From Gracilaria domingensis (Eukaryota; Rhodophyta; Florideophyceae; Gracilariales; Gracilariaceae): 64,000 bases of DNA. A program made the translations under genes and the position numbers. The notes under the pieces are model-generated. The model was not told the DNA's origin. It saw nothing but the letters and a program-made list of their open reading frames with translations, and did not search any database. Of the stretch, positions 31,869-42,272 are shown one piece after another; position 1 is the stretch's first letter; each line of letters begins with the position of its first letter. Where the stretch lies: positions 55,640 through 119,639 of the forward strand of contig VCMS01000293.1 in the NCBI GenBank assembly GCA_022539475.1, in the 5' to 3' direction.

Positions 31869-31881
31869 GGTCGGGAGACCA
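31869..31881 (-). promoter_or_regulatory. Primer-binding site
   Basis: On the minus strand TGGTCTCCCGACC begins 2 nt after the LTR end (ACTACA). It would pair with a tRNA ending GGTCGGGAGACCA. Not the common initiator-Met site. Confidence 0.65.
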
Positions 31882-31883
31882 GT

Positions 31884-32310
31884 TGTAGTACAGCCAGAGG
31901 CCGTGACAACGTACTATGCCTTGATAAAGGAACAAATTGCGCAGCACCCAAGCAGGGAGGAAGGAGCACTCAACGGACGCTAACAACGGGGCGCGAGATA
32001 GGCGCGCAGCACCGGTAGTGACGGTAGGATGACCCTTGTGGGAAACTAGACGATGAAAGAATCGGTTAGGGGGTGCTTGAGGTTTACCACGGTGAGCTCT
32101 GCCCGTTGGGAGATGCTCAAGTGCACCTCCCACGGGCACAAGCCACGTGTCGAAAATAATAAACTATCTACATATAAGGGGGGTCCCGAAGAGCGACACG
32201 ACAACTGTCACAACCCTACACGTGTGGGGCCCCGAGGTGCACCCTGTGCACAGTAACTAAATAAACTAATACTATGCACCCGTCAGGACGGTGCCTCTCC
32301 CTGCACTACA
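31884..32310 (-). repeat. 5' LTR of the reverse-oriented element
   Basis: 427 bp; on the minus strand it starts TGTAGTGCAGGG and ends GTACTACA (TGTAGT/ACTACA terminal inverted repeat). The flank after 32310 (CAGAA) would be one side of the 5-bp target duplication. Confidence 0.75.
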
Positions 32311-33390
32311 CAGAATCTGGTTAACTGCCCTGACTTTTCAAAGCATTTGTTTGGTGGGAGGAACACCCAAAGACGTGAACGGTTTGAAGCTAGTGTCTGC
32401 GACTGCTCTTTATATGATAAGTGCCTGGATGTGTACCATGTACTAAGAGTTATGCGACAATATCTCCGAATTTTCGAAGATGACAGCTCACTCATCTCGG
32501 AAGTATATCCAGCGACAGACCAACTCAGAACTCATCTACAAGCTCTCCCAGTAACACCGTTTTTTACTACACGGCGCAAGCAGCAAGTAATGGAAACGTT
32601 TGGACGAAGAATAGACGATGTCTCAAGAAAGATTCCGCTTTTAACACCCATTCATTATGTGGCTTACTTGTTGGATGTTCGTAGCCTCAACGCAGACTCT
32701 ACACTTCATACTCCTCATATTCTGAAGCATATGCGGGACTTCGTCACTTATGATGTGTTTCCAGAAACACAAAAACTACCGAGCTCTGGGGGTGTTGACG
32801 GCGCAGTGCAAGGTTTATTTGAAGCGTTCAGCTTCAACCGTTCAAATTGGAGAACGCAAGCAGATAACCCTACTCAGCGGGAGCGGCTTATGGCATTCCA
32901 GAATATGCCCGTACTATATTGAATGCAGTTCAGGAATAGTCCTTGGCTAAAGGACTTCGCACTGGGTATTTTGTGTGTGAGTCCTTCTTCATCCAGCGTG
33001 GAGCGAAGCTTCAGCCTCCAAGGTAGGATTCGCACCCCAGTAAGAAACAGACTACATCCACTGAAGGTGGAAAAAATGATCTTCTGCGCTTTCAATCGGG
33101 CCCTCAGCTCAACGGGACAGCACCAGAGAAGCAAAGTTTTGACTCGTAGACCTTTTTATTCGGCTCAAGGTCACCAACCAGATCAAATTGGTGGGCTAGC
33201 TCCTCCAACAAATCCCACCGAACCGGAATCGTTTGTGTCCTATTTTGATATTGAGTCAGTGCCAGATACAAACGGAGAAGAACCTGATGATGACGAAGAA
33301 ATGGGGATGGTATTGATGGAGGCTGGTGTTCTTGAGACGGAAAGAAATCCGCCGCCAGATGCCGGCGCTATGCGGCGTTTATTTGACTGA
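32311..33390 (+). pseudogene. hAT-family transposase, C-terminal part
   Basis: The segment from about 32347 to 33390 reads in one frame apart from a TGA at 32920-32922. The end carries the hAT dimerisation domain: SPWLKDFALGILCVSPSSSSVERSFSLQG (about 32938-33024) followed by NRLHPLKVEKMIFCAFN. The 5' half (zinc finger and first catalytic Asp) was separated when the LTR element inserted just before 32311. Nonfunctional. Confidence 0.85.
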
Positions 33391-33572
33391 GCATTGCAAA
33401 CATGTCAATTCTTAAAGTGGTGTTCTGTGTCTGGGGTTTTGACTTTGCTAACGTGGTCTTTTGCTTCGAGGCACTTTGTAGACACACTACCGCTACTGGT
33501 TCCCTGTTTGGGTTCATCCTTGGAAGACATTAAGGCTTTTTCGTCTAATACTCTAGAGAAAAACGTAGTTAG

Positions 33573-33830
33573 TTATTGATTTAAACAAGTATTGCAGAGT
33601 TTGAACACGTACTGTTTGTTTGACAGACAACCCCCTCGATGACAGGCAGTGGATAGAACGCCATTATGGCATTTACATTTATTCTCAGTAACAAATCCTG
33701 GTATGTAGAGAGGGCCATTTGATGGTACCATTGGATCTGTGGTGGAGAGCAAGCGCGTTCTGTATTTCTTCGAGTTGTTTATGCCTTGGGTGTGCTTTGA
33801 TATGATGCGATTCTGTATTGAATCAGCCAT
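33573..33830 (-). CDS. Small Cys-rich protein, doubtful
   Basis: ATG at 33830, 85 aa (MADSIQNRIISKHTQG). The C-terminal half has a Cys/His pattern, NKCKCHNGVLSTACHRGGC then KLCNTC, which could be a small zinc-binding unit. It lies between hAT and tyrosine-recombinase remnants; no family recognised, and it may not be a gene. Confidence 0.25.
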   Translation of the reverse strand: MADSIQNRIISKHTQGINNSKKYRTRLLSTTDPMVPSNGPLYIPGFVTENKCKCHNGVLSTACHRGGCLSNKQYVFKLCNTCLNQ

Positions 33831-33960
33831 TATTAATTTGAATGGTATAGAACGGAAAGAAAGAAATCTTATCAGCTGTAACAGAAGCGACGAAGACACT
33901 TGGAGAAAAGCAAGCGTGGTCAGAACACAGTTTGGAAATTAAGGTTCTTTTGCTAGAGTA

Positions 33961-34022
33961 CACTACTGGCTGTTAGTCCAGCAAGCAGCACAGTGTGCTG
34001 AGCACACTACTGACTGTTAGTC
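33961..34022. repeat. Direct repeat pair
   Basis: CACTACTGGCTGTTAGTC (33961-33978) and CACTACTGACTGTTAGTC (34005-34022), one mismatch, 44 bp apart. Possibly part of a retroelement or transposon terminus. Confidence 0.6.
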
Positions 34023-34199
34023 AACAACCATGTTGTCAGTGACCACTTACACACCACTGTTGAATGATACAAACAGTTTTTGCAGTGAACTCTTTACGTG
34101 CATGCTCACAAAATTTTGATCGGAATTCGTGTTTGTCTTTGGAAAAACAGTAAAAATGTTACAGAAGCCAGAGCCTGGCAAAGTTTTTGCACTCAACGG

Positions 34200-34760
34200 T
34201 GCGAGGGAAGGGAGGCGGAATAAATTTTTGGAGGTTGTGTAACGCTGACGCGTGCGTTTGCCCAAGATCCGACGACCTTGAATGGGGTTTTAAGGCACGC
34301 GAAAAGAATTTATTTGTAGGTCAAGCGCTACTCCGCTCGCCGCCGCCGCCGCTCGTCCTCCGCAGTGCGGACGGTCCGGGGGCGCGGCGGCAGCTCGGAG
34401 CCGCGCGCCGACCTTCGCCTTCTTCTCACGTGCCTTGGGGTCTGCTTTTTCCTTTCGACGGCCGGGGAGCGGGGCTGCAGCTCGGAGCTGCAGCTCGGAC
34501 GCTCGGGTTGCGCGACGGCAGCTCCGAGCCGCAGCGCGGACGGCAGAAGTACACGGCGGCAACTCGGATCCTCCGCAACGTGCGTAAGTCCCCCCTTTTC
34601 CGGCCAAACACCCCCGCCTCCCTTCCAGCATGCAGTGAGCTCCGAGAGCGTAAGAACTACATGCTCACACAGCCGCGAACATTAATTCAAACAATGGGAC
34701 GAAGCACCAGTAGCTTCTGTGTGCCATCTTTCCCGACCTCTCCTGACTACTTGCCGCTGC
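34200..34760. other. GC-rich low-complexity DNA, no gene accepted
   Basis: Repeated GGCAGCTCGGAGC-like words (about 34383, 34470, 34515) keep several frames open on both strands. 34761-35240 has no coding signal either. Confidence 0.5.
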
Positions 34761-35240
34761 TCCGGATTTAACGAGATGGATCTAGCCTTTGTACCCGGAG
34801 TCTAATTGATATCTCTGCATATACAGCAACTCGCGATCAGACTTGCAGAAACCTCTGGAACAAACCCCCAACACGAGGCAGTCGAAAGTGACCGTTTCAA
34901 GTTTATAGAAGCAGCAGCAGCCTGGGTCATACCTTAACCTTGCATGTAGGTTTTCAAACGAACATCAGAAGACTACCCGAAAAGATCCAATGTTTCTATA
35001 ACGGCTTGTGGCCAAACGGTAACTGTCAAATGAAACGGTAAACAAACGCTCTCAAAAGGCCTGCACTATACGCGTGGATACATCGATTGATCCCTAAGGC
35101 CCTCGCTCCATCACACGTATAAGAACTTCTCTACATAAGGCAGAGTTAGTTGCTTCCGCTCCTTCTCGTAGACTGCTATCATCAAAGCCATTTTCAGAAT
35201 CGCACCAGTAGCACCATCTTAAGAAATACTCTTTCAAATA

Positions 35241-36974
35241 ATGGCTGCCATACCCGCACCCTCCCAAGCACTCGATATCATCAACTGCACGCTTCCAAAC
35301 CTCATTACAGCCTCCACCGAAGTAGTTAAGAATGCACTACAAGGCCGCAACCTTCTTTCGGATCCAGACACCTCCTCGAGAAATGATCTCTTGCTCGCCG
35401 CTATTCAGGCTGGAGAGGCCGCACAAAACAATCCTCACTTGAAAACCCCTCAAATCGCCATGGAAAGAAGTATGACCCTCACCGTCGATGAAATCTTCTC
35501 CACTGCATCCTCGAATCCACTGCATCCTCGAATCCACTGCATCTTCGTGACCTGATCAACCGTGAGCATCTATTTGACTCGGACCTACCCGCGCCTCCCC
35601 CAACCGTAGAGGCTGCGGCCCTCACTACGACGGCAATGACGTGGAAGCTAAAATCACTGGAGAAGCTCCAGCAGAACAAACAGATCTCTCGACATTCTGC
35701 TGTAGCTCTGCCGTGTAGCTCTGCCGGACGATCCTGCCCCATTGCTACCATCCGCAAATCTTGACAATCTTCTGGACACTCATAACTTAACGGACCTCAA
35801 TCCCAACGGTAGCAACCCAAACGCAGAAGCTCCGCCCCCATTGAAGCGTGCCAAAACAGCAGTGACTGTGGGAGGCGTCGTCATAATCGACGAAAACGGA
35901 AAAGATACACCGAATCGCCCAACGTGCTTGGGACCATATCCCACGAAGGGCTCACAAAAACCGCCCCTGTGCGTGACGAAACCAGTGGGATGCAAACTGC
36001 TGCGGGGCCTTTTGCAGAAAGGAAGGTGCTTGGAATCAACGGTGGCGGAAGTAAACTGGTTCCGCTGCCAAAAAAGAGAGTTGATGGCAGCGGAAGCCGA
36101 CGCTTACTTCTTAGCTCGGATCCTGCATCACGCTCTCCAGGACTACGAGGATATGTCCATGGCGCTCGAGCGCTGCTCTTGGATGGAGATCGCAATCCGA
36201 AGACTGTATGCGCTGATATATATGTCGAGAACGCAATGCGAACCATGAACACGTCCAGAGCTACAGCCTGGGCTGCGGGGACACCGATCTTGGAATCCAA
36301 CCCGGGAACACCGGCACTGCTACCGGAGTTCGACAGCACTCTCGCGCAAACCCTCTCCATGAACGCCGAAGCGCAGAACGCGTTCAAGTCATTTAAAGGA
36401 TTCAGAACCGACCAAACCAGCAGAATCGAAACCATCGACGCGATCGACAGGACCATTCCAAAGAGAGGGGAAAGGAGCAACAGCGCCAGTAACCGTGCGA
36501 CGAAACAGAAACATCTACACCATGTCTCCTGCTTCGCTAAAGAAACGAAGAACCTCAGCACCCACTCTATTCCCGCTCCCCCTTATCTTCGACCATCCCC
36601 CCCAACTGGAATCAAAAGCCAATGCCGCAATTCTGTCCCTCAACAACATGTTCTCTGTCGCTGTTCACAAGAAAAGAGAACCACGTGAAGCCACGCTCGT
36701 AAACAATCAAACCTCTCCTGCTTACATCTCTGCCTCACAATCTCTATGTCAACGTTCTATCATTGAACGTATCCAATCCACTCCGACCCTCCACGACGTT
36801 GCCAGCACACCGATCTCAGAAGCGCTAAGCAAGCAGTCGGACTTGAGCTACATCTCCGCCAATTTCGACTCCGAAACTCTCCTACCCCCTCCCGAACGAG
36901 GCCAATTCGCCCACATAGTTCCGGACCTTCTCGACATCCCTCTGAACCCTCAGAAACAGGAGCGCTTCCCGTGA
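35241..36974 (+). pseudogene. Gag-like region of the DIRS-like element
   Basis: ATG at 35241 (MAAIPAPSQALDIINC) with later open pieces in changing frames up to 36974 (for example VVIIDENGKDTPNRP near 35875-35920, and PAPPYLRPSPPTGIKS). Pro/Thr/Ala-rich, no zinc knuckle or other domain identified. Assigned only by its place before the RT. Confidence 0.35.
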
Positions 36975-37208
36975 GAGAAGTATCTCCCAAATGAGTCCCG
37001 TCATCTGTTCTTATCCAACCCAACAATCTCCTTCACGCTCCCTATAATGAAGGCTTTGATCACGAACACCCCACCAAAGCCACGTCTCTGTTGTGAAAAG
37101 AGGAGCTATCCACACCTGCTCGACCGAATGGAAAATTCAGGAATGCTCTCCTGGTCTATCGTTGAATCCGAAACCTAAAATCTCATCCGCTTCTCTGACT
37201 GCATCACG

Positions 37209-38003
37209 ATGTCGCTGTTCGCTGTGTTAAAGTCAAAGGACAGACAGCGACTAATCAGCTGGCCCCGGTGCCAGAACGATTTTATGCCGGAACTCCCACA
37301 CACCCCGCTTCCAACGCCAGACCTTTTCAAGACCATTACCCAAACCAACGCCCCCCTTCGATCAATATATCTCGGCATAGCCAACATGTTTCAAATAATT
37401 CATCTCCCCGAATGGCTCTCCCGCCTTTTCCCCATGCCAAAGGTTCATTTTGGCAACCTCCCTGGTAACCTACAACAAAGAATTCAGTCTCTCTGCGGGA
37501 AGCGACCCAAACAGAACAGGCTGATACGACCATTGCAGCGCACGTTACCAATGGGCTTTAAATGGGCCGTCCAAATTGCGCACCACCTGGTGTCCTCAGC
37601 TCTCTACGAAGCTTAGTCTCAAACTCTTCCACGCTTGACGCCCCACGGTGCCTTTCCAGCAAACCTTCCAGTCCTAGCGCGCAGCAGCCACCAACATATT
37701 ATGACCAGTAACTACCTGCTCTTGCTTCACATCATCGACGACGTCAACATTATCTTTGCCGGATGGAACCCAAGCCTCATCAATCACCTGCACGGTCAGA
37801 TCCTAGCATGTTTACAACGCCGCGGACTCCCCGTGAAGTGGTCAAAGTCCTCCGTGTGGACGCAACCAGAGAAAAGCAAAATACGCTTCATTGGCTGGCT
37901 CTGGGACTTCAGCACCGGAATCATTGCGCCACTGCGAACAAAACTTGGAGACATAACTGCGCAACTCAAAACAGTCGCAGCCTCTCTACGAAAGACACAA
38001 TAA
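37209..38003 (+). pseudogene. Reverse transcriptase of the DIRS-like element
   Basis: The first part ends in TAG (about 37615): KSKDRQRLISWPRCQND, then IANMFQIIHLP, where a catalytic Asp would be expected before IANMF but is Gly, and TLPMGFKWAVQIAHHL. The second part (from 37635) has LLLLHIIDDVNIIFAG, an xxDD box with Ile in place of Tyr/Phe, and FIGWLWDF. TAA at 38001-38003 precedes RNase H in the same frame. Confidence 0.7.
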
Positions 38004-39517
38004 CTGCCCCTTTCCCAGGCTCACATCTCGACAGTACAGCGAGTCGTCGAAAAAGCCACATGGCTGGCACTCGCCAATCGTCCCGTCCTCTCCATTCTAT
38101 CAGACGCCTTCCACCTCATCACGCACAACGCGACCAGCACAACTCGGCTCTATCACGCGGCTCAGGAGCTCCTGAATCTCGCCAACCTACTCCCCCTCTC
38201 CCGCTTCAATCTATTTTCCCCATGGTCCGACATCGTCATCGCCTTCGACGCCTCGAAAAGGAAAGGAGCAGTCCTGTACACAACAGTAGCACCAGGCACC
38301 ATTCAACAACTGCTACAAACAGGAGCGCTTCGCTTCATTACTGCCCCCAGCACACCGGACGAAGCGCCATCGACAGAGCAAACCCAGGAGGCCCTGAAGA
38401 GCGGTATAAGAAGTACGGAACTCGAGCACTTCGTCGCTGCGCATCGGTGGCGGACGGCTTTCACACACACTTGGGACCGCGACGAACACATTAACCTCCT
38501 AGAGGGAGCCACTGCCGTGTTAGTAGCCCGATGGGCAGTCTTGCAAAAAATTGCGAAATGCAGAGCGCTGTTCTTAGGAGATTCCTTCGTGGTGGTTGTA
38601 GTGCAACGCAATTTGCGGTATGTGCTCGCTTTTGCGGTTAAGTCACTGCGGCTGCAGTGCAGTGGAGGTCAGTGACGTCGGACGGGTTAGCACAGCATTG
38701 CTGGATGGTGACACACGTGTATGGACGGTTGGCGCCCAACTTCGGGATATTTTAGTTATTATTATTCATTTTATTTTAGCTCGGTTGCACCACGTGACAG
38801 TGGCATAGCTACACTACTTAGTAGGTTGAGCTGCACCCATTGCTGGGGAAGTAAACGAACCAACCGAGTGTTCGGCTCTGATGTTTCACCCTTGGTGACC
38901 GATATCCTCCTCCCGGATAGTCGACACCTTGTGCAGGGTTCATAATCCGCCTCCACGCACCATTAACACCACTACCGCTTTTGCCTGTTTACTTTGTGTG
39001 TGTTTTCTTTATTCCTGTCCCTGTTACACAAGTAGCACTACTTGTTGTACCGGTGCATACCGTTCGTGGCTCGACACACTCCCGTGAGCTATAACCGCTC
39101 TCGCGTGCCATCGCCACACTCGTGGGTACCGTGTGTTACGCACGTGAAGCTAGTATCGACTTGTGTCGTGTGCTCTCTACCGCTGGACGCGTCTTTTCCG
39201 CCGCTCTGCGCCCTCCATTACTTGGGAAGATTCGACCCCGGTCGTACACCCGGCATTGCCGTGTCGTACCTGTAGGAGCGTTCTACTGCTGTGCGCGCTT
39301 CTTGAGAGAGGTTCTGAACCGCCTTTGCGTGTCTTTCCCCATCTCTGGGTTTTGCACAATAGTCGTGGCAGCCCTTACCAAAGGGCGATCATCGAGCATA
39401 TCCCTCGACCGAATTGCAAGGAAGTTTGGAGCAGTATGCACGGCCGCCGAGGTGCATGCAATGTTGGGCTATATTCAAACATCAACAAACCCAGCAGACA
39501 GTCCCACACGAGAGTAG
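38004..39517 (+). pseudogene. RNase H of the DIRS-like element, split by an LTR
   Basis: Same frame as the RT. VIAFDASKRKGAVLY (Asp), HINLLEGATAVLVARW (Glu) and ALFLGDSFVV (Asp) lie before 38596. After the 765-bp insertion the protein resumes with VAALTKGRSSSISL and ends STNPADSPTRE at 39517. Removing the insert and one 5-bp duplicate gives a continuous DSFVVAALTKGR. 39518-39948 continues without a clear frame. Confidence 0.75.
38597..39361 (+). repeat. Solo LTR inserted in RNase H
   Basis: Starts TGTAGTGCAACGCAATTTGCG, matching the start of the chromovirus LTR at 27708 over 21 nt with one difference, and ends in the degenerate GCACAATA. Flanked by GTGGT (38592-38596) and GTCGT (39362-39366), a 5-bp target duplication with one change. 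No internal element is left, so it arose by LTR-LTR recombination. Confidence 0.65.
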
Positions 39518-39948
39518 CAGAATCAACCCCACATACTAGGGCATTCAATAACAACCTCTCACCAGCAGCTGCACTGCTCTTGCGAACCCTACAAGCAAAC
39601 AACAGAAAAAACTCTGTAGTACAGTCACATACAAACCTGGAGAGCGCTGATGCCCACCCTCCTCTTGCAAATCCAGATGAGGACCCTCCCAGAATCCCAC
39701 GCCAGGCGCAGAGTTTCTCCTGCAAGCATCGTTTAATTTCAAAGTCAATCAAACCAACAGCAGTAGACAAGTACTGCAAAGCGTAGGAAGACTTTACCGT
39801 CAAGTTTTCAAACACTTTCAGCTTGTTCCTTGCTGTTGATGAGACTATCGAGGCGCATATTTCACATGTTTTTGATAAAGATCCTAGAAGAAGACGAAAA
39901 CAAGAAATGGATACCCTTTTTTGCGGACTTTAAATCGTTGACGCAAGA

Positions 39949-40644
39949 ATGAAGAGCAGGCTTCCTTTGTCACATCGCAGTTTGAAGGGTTGGGAAAAAT
40001 GGCATGTTCTACGTCCAGCCACGCCATTCACAAAAGACATTGCGTATGCGTTAACCGTGCAGCTCATGAATCAAGGTCAGAATGAATCCGCTCTCTGTCT
40101 TATCGTCTCTTGGGCCGGATATTTACGCATCAGTGAAGCCCGTTTTTTGCGAACATCGAGAATAGCCCTTACAGGTGACTCACGTCTTTTCGCATACGGT
40201 AAGTTGGCAGCTGGCGTCGCCATCGAAGACAAAAAGACAAGCCCTTTCAAATTTGTTCCTATTTATAATTAGCACTGCATTACAATTTTGAAATGCTTTT
40301 GCAATAAGGTTTCGACCATACGCAAAAAGTTATTTACTATAACTTACCAGAAGTGTGCCAAACAGTTGAAAGAAGTAGTTCGACTACTGAACCGTTCACA
40401 TCTTTGTTTTACTTCTCATTCAGCCCGCATTGGAGGGGTTTTACATGACTTTATGACCGGAAAGCCAGCAAAAGATATTGCTCTTATCGGAAGATGGACA
40501 TCTTTATCATCCTTACGTCATTACCTTAATACTGGAAGGGCCTGGTTAATGAAGATGAACATCCAGGAAAGTGATTCGGAGCAGATAACACAGCTTGCCG
40601 CTGCATTATCACAAACTGTTGAACGCTATCACAGGTGTGCTTAG
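39949..40644 (+). pseudogene. Tyrosine recombinase of the DIRS-like element
   Basis: ATG at 39949. SWAGYLRISEARFLRT holds the first catalytic Arg. After an in-frame TAG (40270-40272), SHSARIGGVLHDF (H-x-x-R) and IGRWTSLSSLRHYLN (W and catalytic Tyr) complete the R-H-R-W-Y set. This enzyme would integrate the circular cDNA without target duplication. It may extend upstream to about 39830 in the same region. The stop overlaps a perfect 8-bp hairpin. Confidence 0.8.
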
Positions 40645-40725
40645 GAAAGCACACAGCTTTGCAGGGTTGGGAAGACCTGGTGCTATGCAGCACCAGGAGC
40701 CAGCATGGATAAGCTCCATGCTGGC
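40635..40725. repeat. Cluster of three perfect hairpins after the recombinase
   Basis: 40635-40654 GTGTGCTT-AGGA-AAGCACAC (spans the stop codon), 40677-40696 CTGGTGCT-ATGC-AGCACCAG, and 40699-40725 GCCAGCATGGA-TAAGC-TCCATGCTGGC. Probably the 3' terminus or RNA-folding region of the element. Confidence 0.75.
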
Positions 40726-41024
40726 GCGGCAGTGCCAGCAGGGCAAGAAAGCCTACAGACCCAAAGCTTGACCGATTAAAATAATTGCAAATTGCAATGT
40801 AGTACATTGCTGAGAGCGTGCATTTCACTGTAAGCGCTGAACCACCGGGATTGCGGGACCGATTCGCATTTTCGCCGCCATGTCGTTCCACCACCGAGCC
40901 ATCTTCGCATGTTGCACGTCGGAGCGCCTGCAGTTTTGCCTTGCCGCGAGACGTTCTTCCGCTTGGACTCTGACAACCCTTTCGCACAGCGCGTTCGCGC
41001 ACAGCCTTGAGATCCATCTCCATC

Positions 41025-41870
41025 ATGACGACCGCGCATCGCGCGACATGGAAGGCCGCAAGAGGCGGGCTACAGGAGGAGGGCAGCTTTCAGCTGCATG
41101 CACCGTCAGCTGCCGTTTCCGGCAAGGACGCGCCCACGGAGCGCAATTTGAAGAAACGTTATTTCACTCCTGCCGAAGCGTCTCGTGATGAGATGCGACT
41201 GCGAGTCGAGCATGAAGCCGAGCATGCCGGTAAGAGGCCGCGCCGCTCGCGCTTCGGCCCGAAACCGCAACCGCATGATATAACGAATGACGGCGATGAC
41301 GATGCGGTACGAAAGCTTTTGCCGCCGCCTGAGGAAGCTGAGGAGAAGCCAGGGGGCGCGAAAGAGATAGAGAAGCGCGCAGAGGACGGTGACGAGTGTG
41401 GAGCTGACGGTGATGCCGGCGCCGCCTCAGCACCCACCGAGAGAGAACCCGATCGCGTCTGCGAAGAGAAAGAGGGCGAAGATCCTGAAGATTCTGAGGA
41501 CGAAGACGACGAGTCCGACGAAGACGAAGCCGAACTGCTGGCCGAGCTTGAGCGCATTCGAAAAGAGCGCGAATTTGAGCGGGCAAAGAAGCAAGCCGAG
41601 GAACAAGAGCGAATAGAACGAGAGGAGACTTCCAAAGCGGCCTCTGAGAATCCGTTACTACCGAACTTGGCAAACTTTAATGATGAGATTAGCGAGACTG
41701 CGAGTATTGCGACGGGCAGTGTGCCGGCCTTCGCGGTCAGAAGACGCTGGGACGATGATGTGGTGTTCCGTGATCAGGCACGCGGCGAACGCAGGCAGAG
41801 GCCAAGATTTGTGAACGATACGATTCGAAACGACTTTCACAGGAGGTTCATGAGGCAATACATGCGGTAG
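41025..41870 (+). CDS. CWC15: Spliceosome-associated protein CWC15 (Cwf15/AD002)
   Basis: ATG at 41025, 281 aa, single exon. N-terminus MTTAHRATWKAARGG matches the family start MTTAxRPTxxPARGG. The C-terminus FAVRRRWDDDVVFRDQAR ... FVNDTIRNDFHRRFMRQYMR is the most conserved part of the family. Between are acidic and coiled-coil stretches (SEDEDDESDEDEAELLAELE). CWC15 is a core member of the NTC/PRP19-related group in the active spliceosome, in the nucleus. It is longer than most homologues (about 230 aa) through its low-complexity middle. Convergent with the kinase gene. First clear host gene to the right of the mobile region. Confidence 0.93.
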   Translation: MTTAHRATWKAARGGLQEEGSFQLHAPSAAVSGKDAPTERNLKKRYFTPAEASRDEMRLRVEHEAEHAGKRPRRSRFGPKPQPHDITNDGDDDAVRKLLPPPEEAEEKPGGAKEIEKRAEDGDECGADGDAGAASAPTEREPDRVCEEKEGEDPEDSEDEDDESDEDEAELLAELERIRKEREFERAKKQAEEQERIEREETSKAASENPLLPNLANFNDEISETASIATGSVPAFAVRRRWDDDVVFRDQARGERRQRPRFVNDTIRNDFHRRFMRQYMR

Positions 41871-42272
41871 CGTTCCGCTCGGCATGCTCTTTTACTATTT
41901 TGAGCAAGTACGAAGGTAGTCAACACAAGGTAGTCGGCGCCGGTCATAGCTCAACAGCATGTCCCAAAACGTGGTCACGCTATGAGACAAGCAGGCATCA
42001 CATGAATCTAAAACGGTACAAGGGTAGTACAAGCATGCGGCTGTTTTCCCAAATTTGACGAGTAGCCGGGGGATTGAGTGTAAAGTTTTGAAGGCGAACT
42101 TGTAAGAGGTACATTTTTCTACGAGTTATATGTGCAATACGGAGAGTTGATATTTTGTCTGCTCGGATCGACACGAAGCGATTGCTCGTGATGGTCATGA
42201 TGTCGTAAAAACGTTGACGATACGATTGTAGCGTATCGTAAGAGAAACGGAAACGACACATGCTTGTACATG

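Larger units (their letters stand above)
28132..32310 (-). mobile_element. Gag-protease fragment of a second LTR retroelement, reverse orientation
   Basis: From right to left: 5' LTR, primer-binding site, two overlapping gag-like ORFs and a retropepsin. RT and integrase are missing; the chromovirus LTR end at 28131 abuts the fragment. The segment 28132-28656 beyond the protease has no coding signal I recognise. The right end lies inside a hAT transposase gene. Confidence 0.75.
35241..40725 (+). mobile_element. Tyrosine-recombinase (DIRS-like) retroelement, decayed and interrupted
   Basis: On one strand: a gag-like region (35241-36974), reverse transcriptase (37209-38003), RNase H (38004-39517, interrupted by an LTR), tyrosine recombinase (39949-40644) and a cluster of hairpins. 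Having RT-RNase H plus a tyrosine recombinase in place of a DDE integrase is the hallmark of the DIRS/Ngaro/PAT order. Stops and shifts are present throughout. Confidence 0.75.

Noticed and set aside
34187-34771. 194-codon open frame (+) and antisense partners
   Set aside because: Low-complexity repeats of GCAGCTCGGAGC-like words keep all frames open; no ATG-started conserved protein.
12380-40272. Possible stop-codon reassignment, because several coherent frames contain one in-frame stop (12380, 16370, 22598, 32920, 38001, 40270)
   Set aside because: TAA, TAG and TGA are all involved, only in mobile-element genes, and conserved host genes contain none; decay or base errors explain it.
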